A stretch of DNA of 64,000 nt, from contig NZ_OAOF01000017.1 in NCBI RefSeq assembly GCF_900205965.1, positions 1 to 64,000 of the forward strand. The letters run 5' to 3'. The position numbers and the translations under genes are program-made. Of the stretch, positions 53,027 through 61,532 are shown piece after piece. A model generated the notes under the pieces. It was not told the DNA's origin, searched no databases, and saw only the letters and a program-made list of their open reading frames with translations. Numbering within the stretch: the first letter of the stretch is position 1; each line of letters starts with the position of its first letter. The stretch is from Lacrimispora amygdalina (GTDB lineage: Bacteria; Bacillota; Clostridia; Lachnospirales; Lachnospiraceae).

Positions 53027-53051
53027 GTGAATCCCCTTTCTTTAAATGTTA

Positions 53052-53606
53052 TCATTGCTTTATAATCTCTGTTCCCAATGTATAGGCGGCTCTTTTTGCC
53101 TGCACATTATCAGTAACCGGTTTCTCATATGTGCTAATATTCAGATTTTGTATCAGCTCCATCCCAAGATACTTTGATAGCATCTCCATAGATTGGACGA
53201 TATTCATGACTCCTGCACTGGTTTCATCGATATCACCAAAAGTGGTGAGTAATACAACTTTTTTATTTAATAATGTTTGGTAGTCAACTGCATGGAGCCG
53301 GTCCATAAAAGTTTTTAGCTGCCCAGTCATATTAAAAACATACACAGGAGTAGCAAAAACCAAAGCATCCGCTTTTTCAACACTTTTACGTATTTCCGTC
53401 ATATCATCCTCAATGATACATGGACTTGCGGGGCTTTTCTGGCAGGCACTGCATCCCTTACAATAATGTATATTTTTTGATTGAAGGTAAATGGTTTCAA
53501 TCTGAGGTGATGGAGTCAGATTTTTAACTCCTTCTAAATACTCATTTAATATAACAGCTGTATTGCCATGCTTTCTGGGACTTGCTAAAATTGATAGTAC
53601 ATTCAT
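53052..53606 (-). CDS. Iron-sulfur flavoprotein / NADPH-dependent FMN reductase
   Basis: A 184-residue flavodoxin-fold protein. After the FMN loop SILASPRKHGNTA it carries CKGCSACQKSPASPC, a Cx2Cx2Cx7C arrangement like the [4Fe-4S] motif of iron-sulfur flavoproteins of anaerobes, and TPVYVFNMTGQLKTFMDR. It likely moves electrons to quinones, oxygen or related electrophiles. The frame extends to a TTG at 53624, but AAAGGA lies between it and ATG 53606, which is therefore the start. The next reductase gene follows 25 bases later. Confidence 0.85.
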   Translation of the reverse strand: MNVLSILASPRKHGNTAVILNEYLEGVKNLTPSPQIETIYLQSKNIHYCKGCSACQKSPASPCIIEDDMTEIRKSVEKADALVFATPVYVFNMTGQLKTFMDRLHAVDYQTLLNKKVVLLTTFGDIDETSAGVMNIVQSMEMLSKYLGMELIQNLNISTYEKPVTDNVQAKRAAYTLGTEIIKQ

Positions 53607-53651
53607 GAATTTTATTCCTTTCAATTTAATGGGGTGATTTTAATGCTTTAA

Positions 53652-53666
53652 TGCACATTAATGCAC
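53652..53666 (-). promoter_or_regulatory. ArsR-type operator box 1 (flavoprotein promoter)
   Basis: TGCACATTAATGCAC: two TGCAC units exactly 10 bp apart, 46 bases upstream of the flavoprotein start. A further TGC lies eight bases to the left. The same arrangement stands before the ArsR gene at 54057-54071. Confidence 0.6.
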
Positions 53667-53680
53667 ATATTACTGTTTTT

Positions 53681-53701
53681 AAAAAGGCTTTCCGCCTTTT
53701 T
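53681..53701 (-). terminator. Terminator of the arsR-type gene
   Basis: AAAAAGGC and GCCTTTTT pair perfectly over five bases, directly after the ArsR stop, with a T run on the minus strand. It separates the regulator from the flavoprotein unit. Confidence 0.75.
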
Positions 53702-53704
53702 AAA

Positions 53705-54031
53705 TTATACCTGTATCATTTTTTTTAAATTGTCGGTTGTAATTTTAAATTTTTCAAGAATATATTTATCGTTCAGTTGATAGTAAATATTTCTGCTTTC
53801 TTTTATTTTATCAACAATCCCATATCTGTACATCAGATCCAAGTGTCTGGAAATGACAGAACGGTCCTGTGTGAAATTTTCTGAAATATCTTTAATATTC
53901 TTTCTGCCATTAATAGCCAGATATTTCATAATATCACATCTTACCGGATCAAATAATGCCTTAAAAAATTCAAAATCTATGCTTTCTTCAATTTGTCTGG
54001 TACATTCTAATAGTAAATCTTCATTATTCAT
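53705..54031 (-). CDS. ArsR family HTH regulator
   Basis: A 108-residue winged-helix protein: FFKALFDPVRCDIMKYLA, KDISENFTQDRSVISRHLDLMYRYG (recognition helix) and a wing at ESRNIYYQLNDKY. It has two Cys (C10, C32) but lacks the ELCVCDL metal site of classical ArsR, so it may sense quinones, oxidants or another electrophile rather than arsenite. Start ATG 54031 follows GGGTGAG. It has its own terminator, and the same TGCAC direct repeat is found before it and before the two flavoprotein genes, which are its likely targets. Confidence 0.85.
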   Translation of the reverse strand: MNNEDLLLECTRQIEESIDFEFFKALFDPVRCDIMKYLAINGRKNIKDISENFTQDRSVISRHLDLMYRYGIVDKIKESRNIYYQLNDKYILEKFKITTDNLKKMIQV

Positions 54032-54056
54032 GTTCTCACCCTGTTTTTATTATATA

Positions 54057-54071
54057 TGCACACATATGCAC
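54057..54071 (-). promoter_or_regulatory. ArsR-type operator box 2 (autoregulation)
   Basis: TGCACACATATGCAC: two TGCAC units 10 bp apart, 26 bases upstream of the regulator start. Matches the box at 53652-53666 in unit and spacing. Confidence 0.6.
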
Positions 54072-54128
54072 TTGTCAATGATAAATTTTTATTATTTGAT
54101 AGAACTGTAACAGTCTTTGGGGATTACG

Positions 54129-54157
54129 TTGTAAAGTGTATTTTATTATGATATTAT
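54129..54157 (+). promoter_or_regulatory. Promoter of the Drr-type ABC exporter
   Basis: TTGTAA, 17-bp spacer, TATTAT, 93 bases before the ATPase gene. Confidence 0.5.
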
Positions 54158-54249
54158 AGCAGCAACGATCGATATCGCATAAAACAAAGGCTTTTCGCGG
54201 ACTATAAGGAAACAACAAACAAACAGCTGGCAATAGGAGAGATAAGACT

Positions 54250-55170
54250 ATGAATCCAATCATTCAGGTTAAAAATTTCACAAAAAGATACGGTGATTTT
54301 GTCGCAGTTAACAATATATCTTTTGATGTGGAAGAGGGCAGTGTATTTGCATTTTTGGGACCCAATGGTGCTGGAAAAAGCACAACGATTAATACGTTGT
54401 GTACTATTTTTGAAAAAACTTCTGGTACGTTATTGATCGATGGAAAAGATGTAAGCCGGCAAAAAAGTGAAGTACGGTCTGCAATCGGTGTTGTATTTCA
54501 GGATTCCACTCTCGATGCGAAAATGACCATTGAAGAGAATTTGAAAATGCATTGTGTATTTTATAACATTCCCAATAAAGAAGTAGAAGAACGTATCCGG
54601 TTTGTTCTGAACCTGGTAGATTTGACAGATGAAAGAAAGAAAATGGTTTCTGCTTTATCTGGAGGAATGAAACGTCGTGTAGAAATTGCCAGAGGTCTGA
54701 TGCATTATCCCAAGGTTTTATTTCTTGATGAACCCACAACTGGTCTCGATCCTCAGACCAGGGCCCATATTTGGGAATATATTATGAAACTTCAAAAAGA
54801 GAGAAATATTACGATCTTTCTAACCACCCACTACATGGAAGAAGCTGAGATCTGCAATAAAATAGCAATTATGGATGGCGGGGTAATTGTAGCACATGAT
54901 ACGCCTTACGCGTTAAAGAAAAAGTATACGAAGGATAAAGCTTATATCAATACAAAAAAAGAAGAGGCGTTTGAGCAATTGCTCTCAGAATATGAATTAA
55001 ATTATTCAAAAAAGAACGGCTATTATAAGGTGGAAGCAGAATATCTGGACCGCCTGCTGGAAGTAATGAGCATTCATAAGGAACACATTACAAATATAGA
55101 AATAAAAAAAGGGACGTTTAACGATGTGTTTTTAGAGATAACTGGAAAAAAGATCAGGGAGGAGGGGTAA
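54250..55170 (+). CDS. ABC-2 exporter ATPase (DrrA type)
   Basis: A 306-residue ATPase: Walker A GPNGAGKST, Q-loop VFQDS, signature LSGGMKRR, Walker B LFLDEPTTGLDP, switch His in TTHYME, plus a C-terminal regulatory part (about 220-306) as in DrrA/CcmA-type drug and natural-product exporters. Start ATG 54250 follows AGGAGAG. The permease gene follows one base after its stop. Substrate unknown. Confidence 0.92.
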   Translation: MNPIIQVKNFTKRYGDFVAVNNISFDVEEGSVFAFLGPNGAGKSTTINTLCTIFEKTSGTLLIDGKDVSRQKSEVRSAIGVVFQDSTLDAKMTIEENLKMHCVFYNIPNKEVEERIRFVLNLVDLTDERKKMVSALSGGMKRRVEIARGLMHYPKVLFLDEPTTGLDPQTRAHIWEYIMKLQKERNITIFLTTHYMEEAEICNKIAIMDGGVIVAHDTPYALKKKYTKDKAYINTKKEEAFEQLLSEYELNYSKKNGYYKVEAEYLDRLLEVMSIHKEHITNIEIKKGTFNDVFLEITGKKIREEG

Positions 55171-55171
55171 T

Positions 55172-56008
55172 ATGTATACAGTTTTTGCATTATGGAAAAG
55201 AGGTCTAAAAGCATTTGTACGAAATAAAACAGGACTAATATTTTCTCTGATATTTCCCTTTTTCTTTGTTTATGTGTTCGGTGCTATATTTAAAAATGAT
55301 TTTATTGAAAATCCCATAGCTTACATGCTTTCGGGTGTTATTATAACGACAGTGTTTGAAAGCGCACTCAATCTTGCTTCTTCCACAGTTGATGATATGG
55401 TCAGTGGGTTTATGAAAGAGGTGCTTGTTTCTCCAGCGAAAAGAGTTTACGTTGCAATGGGACAATTACTGTCTGCGGCCACCGTATCTACGTTACAGGG
55501 AATTTTGATATTGGTAATAGGTTTTTTTATAGGTATTAAGTTTACAAACTGGAGTACTCCTTTATTCGTTCTGGTATCAATGATTTTTATCGGCATAGTA
55601 TTTTCCGGTGTAGGGCTTTTTTTAGCAACAAAGGTACGCAATGGTCAGACATTCCAGATTGTGAAAACTGCAGTGACAATGCCCCTGACATTTCTTTCAG
55701 GCGCATATATTCCATTGTCAATGCTGCCGGTTTCGCTGAGAATTGTTGCTTACTTTAATCCAATGACCTATGCGACCGCATTTTTTAGAATGATAGTTCT
55801 GGAAAAAGCCGACCTTTCTGTTCCTGACCTGATAAAAGAAGGTTTGGTAGTTGAAATTAATGGTTTCGCTATCACTCCGTTTATGACATTTGCAGTTATT
55901 CTGGTGATTGGATTAGTATTTCTGCTGCTGTCTACCATTTCCTTTGTTAAAACAGATTTTTCCCGTATGAATCGAAGTGCTACCGATGCAAATGCTCTTT
56001 GGGGGTAA
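55172..56008 (+). CDS. ABC-2 type exporter permease (DrrB type)
   Basis: A 278-residue permease with six membrane segments, of the ABC-2 family (LIFSLIFPFFFVYVFGAIF at the start; TFLSGAYIPLSMLPVSLR and YFNPMTYATAFFR near the end are typical DrrB/NodJ motifs). Start ATG 55172 follows GAGGAGGGG. It forms an exporter with the preceding ATPase; related pairs export drugs, antibiotics or polyketide-like compounds. The permease is followed directly by a GNAT remnant. Confidence 0.9.
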   Translation: MYTVFALWKRGLKAFVRNKTGLIFSLIFPFFFVYVFGAIFKNDFIENPIAYMLSGVIITTVFESALNLASSTVDDMVSGFMKEVLVSPAKRVYVAMGQLLSAATVSTLQGILILVIGFFIGIKFTNWSTPLFVLVSMIFIGIVFSGVGLFLATKVRNGQTFQIVKTAVTMPLTFLSGAYIPLSMLPVSLRIVAYFNPMTYATAFFRMIVLEKADLSVPDLIKEGLVVEINGFAITPFMTFAVILVIGLVFLLLSTISFVKTDFSRMNRSATDANALWG

Positions 56009-56019
56009 ATAATTGGTGA

Positions 56020-56210
56020 GTGATTGACGGAATGGAGTATAACATGAAATGTCTGAGCTTGGCTGTAAAATGGTTATGACATCAACCCAGGTTGATGAAG
56101 ACGCCCAGCATTTCTACAGAAGGCTGGGATACATAGATAGAGGAAGTCTTTTTTTAGATAACACACCATTTGAACAACCGCAGGAAATGATTATGTTAAA
56201 AATTTTATAG
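56020..56210 (+). pseudogene. GNAT acetyltransferase, frameshifted 3' remnant
   Basis: Starting near 56020 one frame reads VIDGMEYNMK; after a one-base loss near 56047 the adjacent frame continues MSELGCKMVMTSTQVDEDAQ, then HFYRRLGYIDRGSLF to a stop at 56210. This matches the C-terminal part of GNAT acetyltransferases of a type common in Clostridia (TSTQVDE..AQ.FYR.LGY). The N-terminal half, with the start, is missing. Confidence 0.7.
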
Positions 56211-56252
56211 CACAATAATTATCAAAAGATGTAAAATTGAGGGGGGATAAAT

Positions 56253-57002
56253 ATGAATACAGATTTTATAAATTTGACAACAGAAAATCTTGCAGTTGAG
56301 CATTTATGCTGTATTATCCGTAGTAAAAAGCCGCATCCTGGCGTTGAGGCAAAGCGTCAATGGCTTTCAGACCGCATTAAGGAAGGTCATGTTTTCAGGA
56401 AGTTAAATGTAAAAGGCTGTGCCTTTATTGAATATGCACCTTTGGAAACGGCATGGGTACCTATCGTTGGGGACAACTATTACTATGTGTATTGTTTATG
56501 GGTTGCCGGGACTCCAAAAGGGAATGGATATGGCAGAGAACTGATTGAATATTGTTTAACTGATGCTAAGGCAAAAGGGAAATCCGGTGTTTGTATGCTG
56601 GGGGCAAAAAAACAAAAGTCATGGCTTTCTGATCAATCATTTGTGAAAAAGTTTGGATTTGAGGTTGTTGATACCACCAATGATGGATATGAGTTACTTG
56701 CGCTTTCTTTTGACGGAACAACACCAGAATTTGCACCAAAAGCAAAAACCAGTAAAATTGAAAATCAGGATCTGACAATTTATTACGACATGCAATGCCC
56801 TTATATTTGTCAATATATTGAAACCATAAGACGGTATTGCGAAGTGAATGAGGTTTCTGTATCTTTCATTCAGGTGGATACTCTGCAAAAAGCCAAAGAA
56901 TTGCCTTGTGTTTTCAACAATTGGGGCGTGTTTTATAAAGGATGCTTTGAGACAGTTAATTTACTTAACGAGGCCTACTTAAAAAGAATACTTAAAAAAT
57001 AA
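56253..57002 (+). CDS. GNAT acetyltransferase with YoaP domain
   Basis: A 249-residue protein. The first 160 residues are a GNAT fold, with the acetyl-CoA loop in GTPKGNGYGRELIEYC and the later FVKKFGFEVVDTTNDGYELL; the C-terminal 85 residues (IYYDMQCPYICQYIETIRRY onward) form a YoaP-type domain, a thioredoxin-like piece with CPYIC. The acceptor substrate is unknown. Start ATG 56253 follows GAGGGGGG. It stands alone among broken GNAT genes. Confidence 0.82.
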   Translation: MNTDFINLTTENLAVEHLCCIIRSKKPHPGVEAKRQWLSDRIKEGHVFRKLNVKGCAFIEYAPLETAWVPIVGDNYYYVYCLWVAGTPKGNGYGRELIEYCLTDAKAKGKSGVCMLGAKKQKSWLSDQSFVKKFGFEVVDTTNDGYELLALSFDGTTPEFAPKAKTSKIENQDLTIYYDMQCPYICQYIETIRRYCEVNEVSVSFIQVDTLQKAKELPCVFNNWGVFYKGCFETVNLLNEAYLKRILKK

Positions 57003-57036
57003 ATCTACAGTTTTTGATTTGATTGGGGAAGGTAAA

Positions 57037-57185
57037 ATGAACAAGAATGAGAACTATACCATTAGAAATGAACAGGCAGACGATATGCGGTGGAGCAGTT
57101 TGATTTGGAATTTGAAAAAATGGAAAAGAAATTTCAGCCATGTCAAGAGGAGTTCTATATACACAGTCATTCAAAAATGATTTAA
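57037..57185 (+). pseudogene. GNAT gene with large internal deletion
   Basis: ATG 57037 (AAGGT upstream) begins NKNENYTIRNEQADD, the usual start of a GNAT family. One base is then missing, and the next frame reads AVEQ, directly joined to FDLEFEKMEKKFQPCQ and EEFYIHSHSKMI, the usual C-terminal end of the same family. About 120 codons between the two ends are lost. A relic formed by deletion plus frameshift. Confidence 0.65.
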
Positions 57186-57199
57186 AAGGAGAGTTGATT

Positions 57200-57613
57200 A
57201 TGAAATACAAAGGATCCTGTCTTTGTGGTAAAGTTACTTTTGAAATTGAAGGAGAATTTGAAAATTTTTTCCTTTGTCATTGTGAACGATGCCGTAAGGA
57301 TACAGGCTCAGCCCATGCTGCTAATCTTTTTTCTTCTTCAGCCAGGTTAAGATGGTTGTCTGGTGAAGAGAAAGTTAAAACTTTTAACTACCATTCGGAA
57401 GGTCACATAAAGAGCTTTTGTTCTGATTGCGGGTCAGCGCTGCCAAATCTTCAGTTTGATGGGAAATTGCTGGCTGTACCCGCCGGAAGTATGGACAGCG
57501 ACATACACATAAAGCCGCAAGGCCATATCTTTTGCCATAACAAAGCAAATTGGGATAATGATTTAGATAACGTACCAAAATTTGAAGAATTACCTTTTCA
57601 TATAACGGAGTAG
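57200..57613 (+). CDS. GFA family zinc protein
   Basis: A 137-residue protein of the GFA (glutathione-dependent formaldehyde-activating enzyme-like, formerly DUF636) family. Zinc ligands are visible in the order SCLCG, CHCERCRK and FCSDCGS, the usual three pairs. Many members have no proven enzyme activity, and glutathione is not expected in this organism, so the role is open. The frame runs further upstream through the GNAT remnant, but ATG 57200 is eight bases after AAAGGAGAG. A strong terminator follows. Confidence 0.85.
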   Translation: MKYKGSCLCGKVTFEIEGEFENFFLCHCERCRKDTGSAHAANLFSSSARLRWLSGEEKVKTFNYHSEGHIKSFCSDCGSALPNLQFDGKLLAVPAGSMDSDIHIKPQGHIFCHNKANWDNDLDNVPKFEELPFHITE

Positions 57614-57651
57614 GATTAGTATATACGAAATTGTAAGCAGGTTATAATATG

Positions 57652-57685
57652 CCTTGAGAGTAATGATGTCTCAAGGTATTTTTTT
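57652..57685 (+). terminator. Terminator after GFA gene
   Basis: CCTTGAGA pairs perfectly with TCTCAAGG across nine bases, extended by two A-T pairs, followed by TATTTTTTT. In the 323-base gap before the next gene only this terminator and the BCCT promoter were recognised. Confidence 0.85.
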
Positions 57686-57878
57686 GCTTTTTTTCAGAAA
57701 AATGCTGCATAAGGAATAAAGTAATCCAACCGTATATAGAAGATTATGATGGAAATACTTTATATTGCATAATCATCGGTTCATATTATAAATTGTTTTT
57801 AATTGGTAAATATGTATACTTTTAATTGGTTTAATAAAATTTATTTGTATAAAAATTTACAATAGTAGTGCATCTAAA

Positions 57879-57907
57879 TTGACAAATTAAGGATTTAAAG
57901 TTAAACT
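57879..57907 (+). promoter_or_regulatory. Promoter of the BCCT transporter gene
   Basis: TTGACA, 17-bp spacer, TAAACT, 30 bases before the TTG start. The region upstream is very AT-rich. Confidence 0.6.
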
Positions 57908-57936
57908 ATAGTAGATATAAATTAGGAGGTAAAGGT

Positions 57937-59766
57937 TTGATAGATGAAAAGAAAGAACTTGAATCGAAAAAGATATTAGCAGCAAAGTTAAAAAAAGCAG
58001 AAAAAGAAGCACGTAGAAAAGCAATTAAAAATCGTAAACCGTTTAAGGGATTACAGATAAGACTTACCCCTTCACTATTTGATGAAGAAGGACGACAGGA
58101 ACCAGGTGAGAATAACTGGTCAGGCCATGGTTTCGATATACATCCACAGGTTACATTGATTTCCGTTGCTCTATTGTTTGTATTTATATTATTAACTTTA
58201 TTATTTCCGATTAAAGCAGAACATATATTTTCCGGATTAATGACAGGGGTCATAAGGAATGCAGGCTGGTTTTTTGTCGTGGCAGCGAATATTTTTATCA
58301 TAGCAGCGTTATATTTTGCATTTGGAAGATTCGGCAACATTAAGATTGGTGGAAATAATGCACAGCCTGAGTTTAGTAAGTTTGGCTGGTATGCGATGTT
58401 ACTTAGTGCAGGGATGGGAATTGGTCTGTTATTCTGGAGTGTTGGAGAACCAATTAGCCATTTACAGAATCCGTCGCCTATGTTTGGAAGCATCGAGAAG
58501 GGATCCGCGGTGGCAGCACAGGCAGCAATGGCAACTACATTTTTTCATTGGGGATTTCATCCGTGGGCAATATATTCCATAGTAGGATTGGGACTTGCCT
58601 TTTTTTCTTACAATAAAGGATTGCCATTGACAATCAGATCTGTGTTTTATCCTTTGGTAGGAAATAAGATTTATGGAATTTTAGGAAATATGATAGATGT
58701 TTTATCAGTACTTGCAACACTCATTGGACTTGCAACATCATTAGGTCTGGGAGTTGCACAGGTTAATGCCGGTTTAAATTATTTATTTGGAATTCAAATG
58801 AGTACTGGAATACAGATCGTGCTTATTATAGTTATAACGGGGTTTGCTACCATCTCCGTTGTCCTGGGGCTTGACGGCGGTGTAAAACGGCTCAGTGAGA
58901 TTAATATGGTATTGGCTGGTGTATTCATGATTGTTGTATTGATTGCAGGACCAACCGTATATATTTTAAGTGGATTCTCCCAGAATTTAGGTTATTATAT
59001 TTCAGAACTTCTGGAGATGAGTTTTTGGACTGAGACCTACCGGGACACCTCCTGGCAAGGCGCATGGACAATTTTTTACTGGGCATGGTGGATTTCATGG
59101 TCTCCGTTTGTTGGAATGTTTATTGCACGTATTTCAAAAGGACGAACTGTCAGAGAATTCATACTAGGTGTTATGCTGATTCCGTCTTTGTTATCTTTTT
59201 TATGGATGAGCGTATTTGGTGGAACAGCATTATATCTGCAGACAAATAATATAGGAGATATTGCAACTGTTGTTTCACAGGATGTATCAGTAGCGCTGTT
59301 TGCCATGCTGAAACATTTACCATGGACATCACTGTTATCTACCGTGGGAATTATTCTGGTAACAGTATTTTTTGTGACTTCCTCAGATTCCGGATCCCTG
59401 GTCGTTGACCACTTGATATCAGGTGGAAAGCTTGACTCACCAGTTCCTCAACGTGTATTCTGGGCTGTTATGGAAGGCGTTGTAGCGGCAACGCTGTTGG
59501 TTGGAGGCGGTTTAAAATCACTGCAGACAGCCTCTGTCATGACAGGCTTACCCTTTGCGGTTCTCTTGATTTTGCTGGTTTATTCCTTAAAGATTGGATT
59601 GCAGGAGGAATATGAGATTGAAGAAGCGGTGCGAAAAAGCCTGGTAAAAGTTGAAAAAGAACATTTCCTGAATGAAGCCATCTCTGAAGTATTGCAGGAA
59701 GAAATTGCATCAATTTCTGATAATTCTGAATTTAATAAAACAGAAGAAGAAAAAAATAATGTTTAA
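57937..59766 (+). CDS. BCCT family betaine/choline/carnitine transporter
   Basis: A 609-residue secondary transporter with 12 membrane segments and charged ends. The sodium/substrate region GMGIGLLFWSVGEP and the Trp-rich segment WWISWSPFVGMFIARISKGRT are present. Members import quaternary ammonium compounds, coupled to sodium or by exchange. The cytoplasmic C-terminal tail (about 545-609) is strongly acidic with charge pattern EEEYEIEEAVRK, as in osmosensing members. The start is TTG 57937, seven bases after AGGAGG; no in-frame ATG is near. It is monocistronic. Substrate could be osmoprotectant or nutrient. Confidence 0.92.
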   Translation: MIDEKKELESKKILAAKLKKAEKEARRKAIKNRKPFKGLQIRLTPSLFDEEGRQEPGENNWSGHGFDIHPQVTLISVALLFVFILLTLLFPIKAEHIFSGLMTGVIRNAGWFFVVAANIFIIAALYFAFGRFGNIKIGGNNAQPEFSKFGWYAMLLSAGMGIGLLFWSVGEPISHLQNPSPMFGSIEKGSAVAAQAAMATTFFHWGFHPWAIYSIVGLGLAFFSYNKGLPLTIRSVFYPLVGNKIYGILGNMIDVLSVLATLIGLATSLGLGVAQVNAGLNYLFGIQMSTGIQIVLIIVITGFATISVVLGLDGGVKRLSEINMVLAGVFMIVVLIAGPTVYILSGFSQNLGYYISELLEMSFWTETYRDTSWQGAWTIFYWAWWISWSPFVGMFIARISKGRTVREFILGVMLIPSLLSFLWMSVFGGTALYLQTNNIGDIATVVSQDVSVALFAMLKHLPWTSLLSTVGIILVTVFFVTSSDSGSLVVDHLISGGKLDSPVPQRVFWAVMEGVVAATLLVGGGLKSLQTASVMTGLPFAVLLILLVYSLKIGLQEEYEIEEAVRKSLVKVEKEHFLNEAISEVLQEEIASISDNSEFNKTEEEKNNV

Positions 59767-59789
59767 ATAACTAAATCAGTCTCAAATCA

Positions 59790-59855
59790 GCATCTGCTGT
59801 TTCATAGGTCTCCTTTGGCTTTACAGGGGCATATAGGAAACGGCAGGTGCTTTTT
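59790..59855 (+). terminator. Terminator after BCCT gene
   Basis: A 14-bp stem with two G-T pairs (GCATCTGCTGTTTC with GAAACGGCAGGTGC) over a 33-base loop, followed by TTTTT. Confidence 0.65.
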
Positions 59856-59883
59856 GTAATATCAGCTTCCAATCACAAACCAG

Positions 59884-59940
59884 TTGACATTTAATTTAAT
59901 TAGATTATAATAATCAAAAGGGGATAGTCTAATTAGACTA
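59884..59940 (+). promoter_or_regulatory. Promoter and palindromic operator, esterase-PadR unit
   Basis: TTGACA (59884) and TATAAT (59906), 16 bp apart, then a perfect 16-bp palindrome TAGTCTAATTAGACTA at 59925-59940, just after the expected start of transcription. A half-matching TAATTAGA lies in the spacer. The PadR repressor encoded second in the unit is the likely binder. Confidence 0.65.
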
Positions 59941-59984
59941 ATGATGTGTTGAATTATTACAAACAAAAGAGAGGATAAAAAATA

Positions 59985-60815
59985 ATGAAATCTTTTTTAA
60001 TGATAGGACAGTCTAATATGGCTGGTCGAGGTTTTATTCATGAGGTACCGCCTATTTATAATGAAAGAATACAAATGTTACGTAATGGAAGATGGCAGAT
60101 GATGACCGAACCCATTAATTATGATCGCCCTGTTTCAGGAATAAGTCTCGCTGGTTCATTTGCAGATGCATGGTGTCGTCAGAATCAGGATGATGTGATT
60201 GGTCTGATTCCCTGTGCGGAAGGTGGAAGCGTACTGGATGAGTGGGCTGTAGACGAGGTGCTATTCAGACATGCGGTTACGGAAGCTGAATTTGCGATGC
60301 AAAGTAGTGATTTAGCTGGAATTCTGTGGCATCAGGGAGAAAGCGACAGTGTTAATGGTAATTACAAAGTATACTATAATAAATTGTTATTAATCATTGA
60401 GACCTTAAGAAAAGAGTTGAATGCCCCGGATATTCCAATTATTATTGGCGGCTTAGGTGATTTTTTGGGCAAAGAAGGATTTGGGAAAAATTGTACGGAA
60501 TATGAATATATTAATCAGGAGTTACAAAGGTTTGCATTCGAACAGGATAATTGTTACTTTGTCACAGCAACAGGTTTAACTTCGAATCATGATGGTATAC
60601 ATTTTAATGCAATTTCTCAAAGGAAATTCGGGATACGATATTTTGATGCTTTTTCTAATAAGCATCATGTATTGAAGCCATTGATGAATGAAAATGAATT
60701 GATAAGCCTTCTTCAATCCAGACCATATACCAAAACAGAAACGAGATATATAAAAAGTATGGAGTTTGCTATGGGAAAAATATCATTTGAGGAATTTCTA
60801 TCTCATGTCATGTAA
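59985..60815 (+). CDS. SGNH/sialate O-acetylesterase family hydrolase
   Basis: A 276-residue carbohydrate esterase of the DUF303/CE6-type SGNH fold. The nucleophile is in GQSNMAGRG (Ser 9 region), the block III motif in ILWHQGESD, and the Asp-His pair in NHDGIHFN. Such enzymes remove acetyl groups from sugars. No signal peptide, so it acts in the cytoplasm. Start ATG 59985 follows AGAGAGGAT. A PadR regulator gene follows 28 bases later, so a small regulated unit is likely. Confidence 0.85.
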   Translation: MKSFLMIGQSNMAGRGFIHEVPPIYNERIQMLRNGRWQMMTEPINYDRPVSGISLAGSFADAWCRQNQDDVIGLIPCAEGGSVLDEWAVDEVLFRHAVTEAEFAMQSSDLAGILWHQGESDSVNGNYKVYYNKLLLIIETLRKELNAPDIPIIIGGLGDFLGKEGFGKNCTEYEYINQELQRFAFEQDNCYFVTATGLTSNHDGIHFNAISQRKFGIRYFDAFSNKHHVLKPLMNENELISLLQSRPYTKTETRYIKSMEFAMGKISFEEFLSHVM

Positions 60816-60843
60816 ATCAATTATGTTTTAGGGGAGGTATTTT

Positions 60844-61371
60844 TTGATACCATTACTAATTTTAGGTCTATTGAAACAAAACCCGGGATCTCATGGATAT
60901 GAATTATTAACCTTAATGGAAGAGCGGCACTATAAATATATTGTAAATTTCACCAAAGGATCCTTTTATTACAATCTGCAGCAATTAGAAGAGAAACAAT
61001 ATATTAAGAAGGTTAACCAGTCAGAGAGTACAAGAGAGACGAATAATTATATTATCACTGAAGCAGGTAACAGGGAATTTGAAAAGCTGATGTTTAAATA
61101 TGGTTCTAAAACCGACTATGTAAATTTGACTTTTTATACAGCCCTGCTGTTTGGAAATGAGTATAATAATAATGAGTTAAAAAAATTAATTGAACTACAA
61201 ATTGAGCAAACTAAAAAGAAAATATTTCTATTAGAACAATCAATTCAGCACGATGATACTATCTCTGATTATTTCAGAAAAATGCTGGAAAATTCACGTT
61301 CCCATCACTTGGTTAATGTACAGTGGTTTGAAGGGTTGTTAAAGGATATGGATAATAAAAAAAAGATGTGA
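60844..61371 (+). CDS. PadR family regulator, TTG start
   Basis: A 175-residue PadR-type repressor: winged helix at residues 1-75 (IPLLILGLLKQNPGSHGYEL, TKGSFYYNLQQLEEKQYIKK) and a C-terminal dimerisation helix region (about 95-170). Start is TTG 60844 after GGGGAGG. Its likely operator is the palindrome at 59925-59940 before the esterase. The ligand may be a phenolic compound, as for classical PadR, or a drug or sugar; unknown. Confidence 0.85.
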   Translation: MIPLLILGLLKQNPGSHGYELLTLMEERHYKYIVNFTKGSFYYNLQQLEEKQYIKKVNQSESTRETNNYIITEAGNREFEKLMFKYGSKTDYVNLTFYTALLFGNEYNNNELKKLIELQIEQTKKKIFLLEQSIQHDDTISDYFRKMLENSRSHHLVNVQWFEGLLKDMDNKKKM

Positions 61372-61532
61372 TGGTAATTTGTAAGATAAAAGAAACATCA
61401 CTTTATATTTATCATATTGCAGACATAAATAAAGAATATACGAAATTGTTTTATTAAAATAAACTATAAAGGCCCTTTTGGTGAAAAATGGAAGTATACC
61501 GCCGTTTTTTAAAAACAAAAGGGTTTCTTCTG

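Noticed and set aside
61436..61449. 14-bp exact match ATATACGAAATTGT with 57621-57634
   Set aside because: Short and AT-rich, only two copies, different surroundings; likely chance.
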